From Armigeres subalbatus (taxonomy: Eukaryota > Arthropoda > Insecta > Diptera > Culicidae): a stretch of 64,000 nt of DNA. This document shows, piece by piece, positions 62,574 through 64,000 of the stretch. The translations under genes and the position numbers were made by a program. The notes under the pieces are model-generated. The model saw nothing but the letters and a program-made list of their open reading frames with translations. It did not search any database and was not told the origin of the DNA. Within the stretch, counting starts at the first letter, position 1, and every line of letters begins with the position of its first letter. The stretch spans positions 367,125,925-367,189,924 of the forward strand of contig NC_085141.1 in the NCBI RefSeq assembly GCF_024139115.2. The letters run 5' to 3'.

Positions 62574-64000
62574 TTCCTGACTATTTAACTTGCGAACGGG
62601 TTGATCGATTTGCAAGATTTTCTCCCCAATCAATTCGTTTTGGGATCCGCTAGGTTTGTATAGGTTGGTTGGTGAGTTGAACGGGGAAAGGTAAAAAATC
62701 AATAGAATACAATTTTGGGTCAGCTGTTGTGGTAAACATTTGAAACACGGAACACCCGGACAAAGCTGGGTATTTTTCGCAATTTTTTTTATTATCAAAA
62801 GTATTGGAAATAGTTAGAGATTGTGTAGTAGTTTTACATTGGATTTGGATTTACAATTAGACGAATTATTACTATTAAATATAATTCCAGTAGTTTGAAA
62901 TCTTTCTCACCAGATATTCGGATGCTCGATTTTGATATTCTGATCGAGCATCAGAATATGCGGTTACACACGAATCAGCCTAATTCGCTTTACGGAAAGC
63001 CGTGGCCTTGCATTATCTTTCATCGTTCGTTCGTTTAGTTTCGTCTGGTTTGTTGTTGATCGTACATCTCGTAAATCGAGAATGCACCCTTTCTTGTAGA
63101 TATGAATATAACGCCATAAGGCCAGATTGGAGGCGGTTGTTTCTCTCTGCCTCTGCTTCAGAGTATGAATGAAACCAAGAACTTCTGAGGCTTTTGTATT
63201 GACCACCTCGCGGACTTGCTACCTTCAATGCGTTCAGATTCTCTCCAAAATGATGTTTTTCGATTCGCTCGCCGAGTTTATGAGCGACAGTTGCTGTTTA
63301 ACCAGCTACATGATTTTTCTCTCACGCCTAGTGTTCCGAGTCGATATTTAGATTTTTTGTACCAGTCGAGTCCTTGACTTATTTAAAGTCAAATTTCGCA
63401 ATGAATTATATTATTTGATGCTTTTAACTATTAAAAAAAAATCCAATTCTCAAATATCAAAAAAGTGTTGCATCGAGGCGAGCTGCAGATATATGAACAA
63501 AACAGGCAAACAGCAAAATGGTGTAAGAGCAGAGAGCAACTACAATGCAAGAAATGAATAAAGAATGGTAACTTTAACAGCAACCTGTTTTACCGTGCCT
63601 CAATTTCGATATGGTACCTACACCAGCAGTGGTACCATTCCGTCGGGTACAGTTCAACGAGCAATTTCAAATTTATTATACATTTTAACAAAAATAATGG
63701 CTACCACACTTCAGCTACAACATTTGATTTTCGGATAGAATTCGAAAAAAAATAATCGATTAATTTCCCAGAAGAAACATCCGGCATCCCTATTTTTTTC
63801 ATGATGACATTTTGAAGTGCGTGTGTATAACGATCCTCATATTTTGGGTAGTTTAATTATAACGTGTATCGACCTTTTTGGACGCGAGTTGGCGCCACAT
63901 GTGGTGTCGCCTGAATTTCGTGAGAGTGAATCATATTGTTAATATAGTATATTTGTTTATACCCAATTGCCTGTCCCGATCATTCTGTCTAACCCCATGT
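62574..64000. other. Unassigned right edge
   Basis: No gene supported; small frames at 62559-62798 and 62964-63351 have no recognised motif. 62931-62960 carries a GATCGAGCATCAGAATAT / TATTCGGATGCTCGATTTTG local inverted repeat. Trace of repeat S near 63932. Confidence 0.42.

Noticed and set aside
1..64000. Integrated non-retroviral RNA virus sequences, which are common in Aedes
   Set aside because: No translated frame resembled flavivirus, rhabdovirus or similar proteins; all reverse-transcriptase matches are non-LTR retrotransposons.

Overview
This window looks like intergenic, repeat-dominated DNA from an aedine mosquito (Aedes/Stegomyia type; the species cannot be fixed from sequence alone). 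The evidence is a Feilai-like tRNA-derived SINE with an AGAAG-rich tail, Jockey-clade non-LTR retrotransposons with PRE_C2HC-type ORF1 proteins, a 5'-truncated RTE element, and many small terminal-inverted-repeat elements with TA, TTAA or 8-bp target duplications. The background is AT-rich. I found no intact host protein gene. Every recognisable coding stretch is retrotransposon-derived and most are visibly broken by stops, frameshifts, deletions or nested insertions. Most long open frames are by-products of stop-poor satellites.

Layout. 1-9.55 kb: a 23-bp satellite array split by a 6.8-kb insertion (713-7488) made of diverged LTR-like ends and non-coding filler. 9.55-16 kb: mostly anonymous AT-rich DNA with two foldback elements. 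16-17.6 kb: a 53-bp tandem repeat interrupted by a TA-flanked MITE, plus TTCGCGGAA-type repeats. 17.6-26.6 kb: two copies of one Jockey element in opposite orientation. The plus copy carries an LTR-like replacement and a 218-bp hAT-like MITE; the minus copy carries a 659-bp hAT-like MITE. 26.6-32.7 kb: an LTR with a primer-binding-like site, split by a 4.2-kb TIR insertion that itself holds a long foldback and two SINEs, followed by an LTR-like direct repeat. 35.9-36.6 kb: a clean RTE insertion with a 15-bp target duplication. 37.4-41.2 kb: a second Jockey lineage on the minus strand, hit by a MITE and a SINE, abutting an R1/LOA-like ORF1 fragment. 41.3-47.8 kb: nested TIR elements, including a 2.84-kb hAT-like and a 1.24-kb TTAA-flanked element. 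50.3-54.9 kb: a 24-bp satellite with a homogeneous core and decayed flanks. 55-64 kb: a tRNA-like SINE head, a 15-bp satellite, a second RTE fragment and further MITEs.

The features record layered insertion rather than a working pathway. Target duplications and paralogous empty sites let the order of several insertions be read directly: Jockey copies first, then hAT-like and TA-flanked MITEs and SINEs into them. I found no convincing new multi-gene biological system. The most useful observations are the satellite array split with flanks preserved, the nested insertions with exact duplications, a 39-bp SINE tail inside a satellite, an LTR plus primer-binding-like site directly upstream of a non-LTR element, and long inverted repeats able to make double-stranded RNA if transcribed.
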